Shown here one piece after another: positions 63,447 to 64,000 of a stretch of DNA of 64,000 nucleotides. Numbering within the stretch: position 1 is the stretch's first letter; the number at the start of each line of letters is the position of its first letter. The position numbers and the translations under genes are program-made. Origin of the DNA: Anodontia alba (Eukaryota > Mollusca > Bivalvia > Lucinida > Lucinidae); the NCBI GenBank assembly GCA_964016985.1, contig OZ024833.1:61934963-61998962 (forward strand), in the 5' to 3' direction. The notes beneath the pieces were generated by a model, which was given only the letters and a program-made list of their open reading frames with translations, was not told the DNA's origin and ran no database searches.

Positions 63447-63726
63447 CATTACGAAAACACGCCTATTCGAATACATTCAAAATTTCACCGCCAAAAAACG
63501 GAAGGTTTTCAGATAAAAAAAATCTGATATTTTTCATATTTCTGCTCAAAACAAAGATTGTGGGTACTCGTTAGAACCGCCTCGTCGAGGCGGTTCTAGC
63601 GAGTACCCACAATCTATGTTTTGAGCAGAAATAAGGAAAATAATGTATACCCCTGTAAACCCCAGTTTTACTATATGAAAGTGGGGTTTAAGGGGGTCGA
63701 ACTTATATAGGGATGTTTTCGTGATG
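63447..63726 (+). mobile_element. Family A MITE, copy 15
   Basis: CATTACGAAAACACG and GATGTTTTCGTGATG ends. Core CCGCCTCGTCGAGGCGG: yet another centre. Right-arm hairpin ACCCCAGTTTTAC / AAGTGGGGT present. Confidence 0.9.
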
Positions 63727-64000
63727 ACTAGAATCAACTATTCATACCTATTCAAAACATTTACTGTAAAGTAGTATGTCATATGTCTATGCACCAGACT
63801 TTAAAATAAATTAAATAATAAATAGTTCAAAAGCATTTCTTTCCTGTATGAAACATTTTTTTTCGATGGGTTTCGTTGTGCGTTCAGGAAAGTCTGATCT
63901 GATGTTCTCTTGGGCCACATAACATTGTGTTAACAAGCCGAAGCCTAAATGCAAACAACGTCTAGATTAAGAGCTGCCCCAAATAAAAGTCAGTTTTGAT
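63727..64000. other. Window end, nothing recognised
   Basis: AT-rich unique-looking DNA. Confidence 0.35.

Overview
This is eukaryotic, AT-rich, almost wholly non-coding DNA. The repeat types (many short palindromic elements, tRNA-headed SINEs with short target duplications, long simple-sequence tracts, one decayed Tc1-like transposon) fit an invertebrate, and several repeats resemble ones I associate with bivalve molluscs, probably a heterodont clam. That species guess is from familiarity and was not searched. I see no convincing host protein-coding exon, no functional tRNA or rRNA gene and no bacterial features. Short open frames are mostly chance readings through palindromes and homopolymers. 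The only recognisable protein is a Tc1/mariner-type DDE transposase (34098 down to 33040, minus) with one in-frame stop just before its last catalytic residue.

Most of what can be described is non-autonomous repeats. I use working family letters, valid only here. A: 15 copies, mostly 240-285 bp, ends starting CATTACGAAAAC, core palindrome around CCGCCTCGGCGAGGCGG; three sit head-to-tail at 49998-50851. B, C and D: elements with CAGT termini, usually next to TA, resembling pogo/Tigger-type ends. E: palindrome around a GACATTTCATGCAAATTGTC arm, with GACGACA flanks. F: TTAACCC-ended elements around a GATCAGACGCCGC hairpin. G: elements around GATCAGCCTGCGCA hairpins. H: about 245-280 bp, ends GGGCCCAGTTGTTC. 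I: a longer mid-repetitive element of about 500 bp. J, K, L and N: rarer foldback elements. Families A, B and C have different ends but closely similar core palindromes, the most interesting pattern in the window.

Layout: 1-5.8 kb palindromic tandem array and elements of families G, A, E, I, B and F; 5.9-10.1 kb slippage tract, family I, a 160-180 bp tandem array, AT repeats and a 39-bp minisatellite; 10.8-19.4 kb B, F, H, J, A, E and a recent 178-bp duplication; 19.4-24.9 kb mostly old repeats; 25-30 kb a SINE inside a family I copy, family N, two A copies; 30.7-31.9 kb a seven-unit tandem array; 32.3-34.4 kb SINE head, a 126-bp perfect palindrome and the Tc1-like element; 35.4-45.6 kb dense B, A, E, G, H, C and a second SINE; 46-53.8 kb L, K, H, the A triplet and several perfect hairpins; 54-64 kb B, E, G, I, F, D and A. 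Nested insertions give relative ages: I into E (3.2-3.8 kb), SINE into I (26.4 kb), A into G (38.1 kb), A into E (43.7 kb). Since there is no gene set, nothing can be said about genes working together; the window reads as an intergenic or long-intron region built by repeated insertion of small palindromic transposons.
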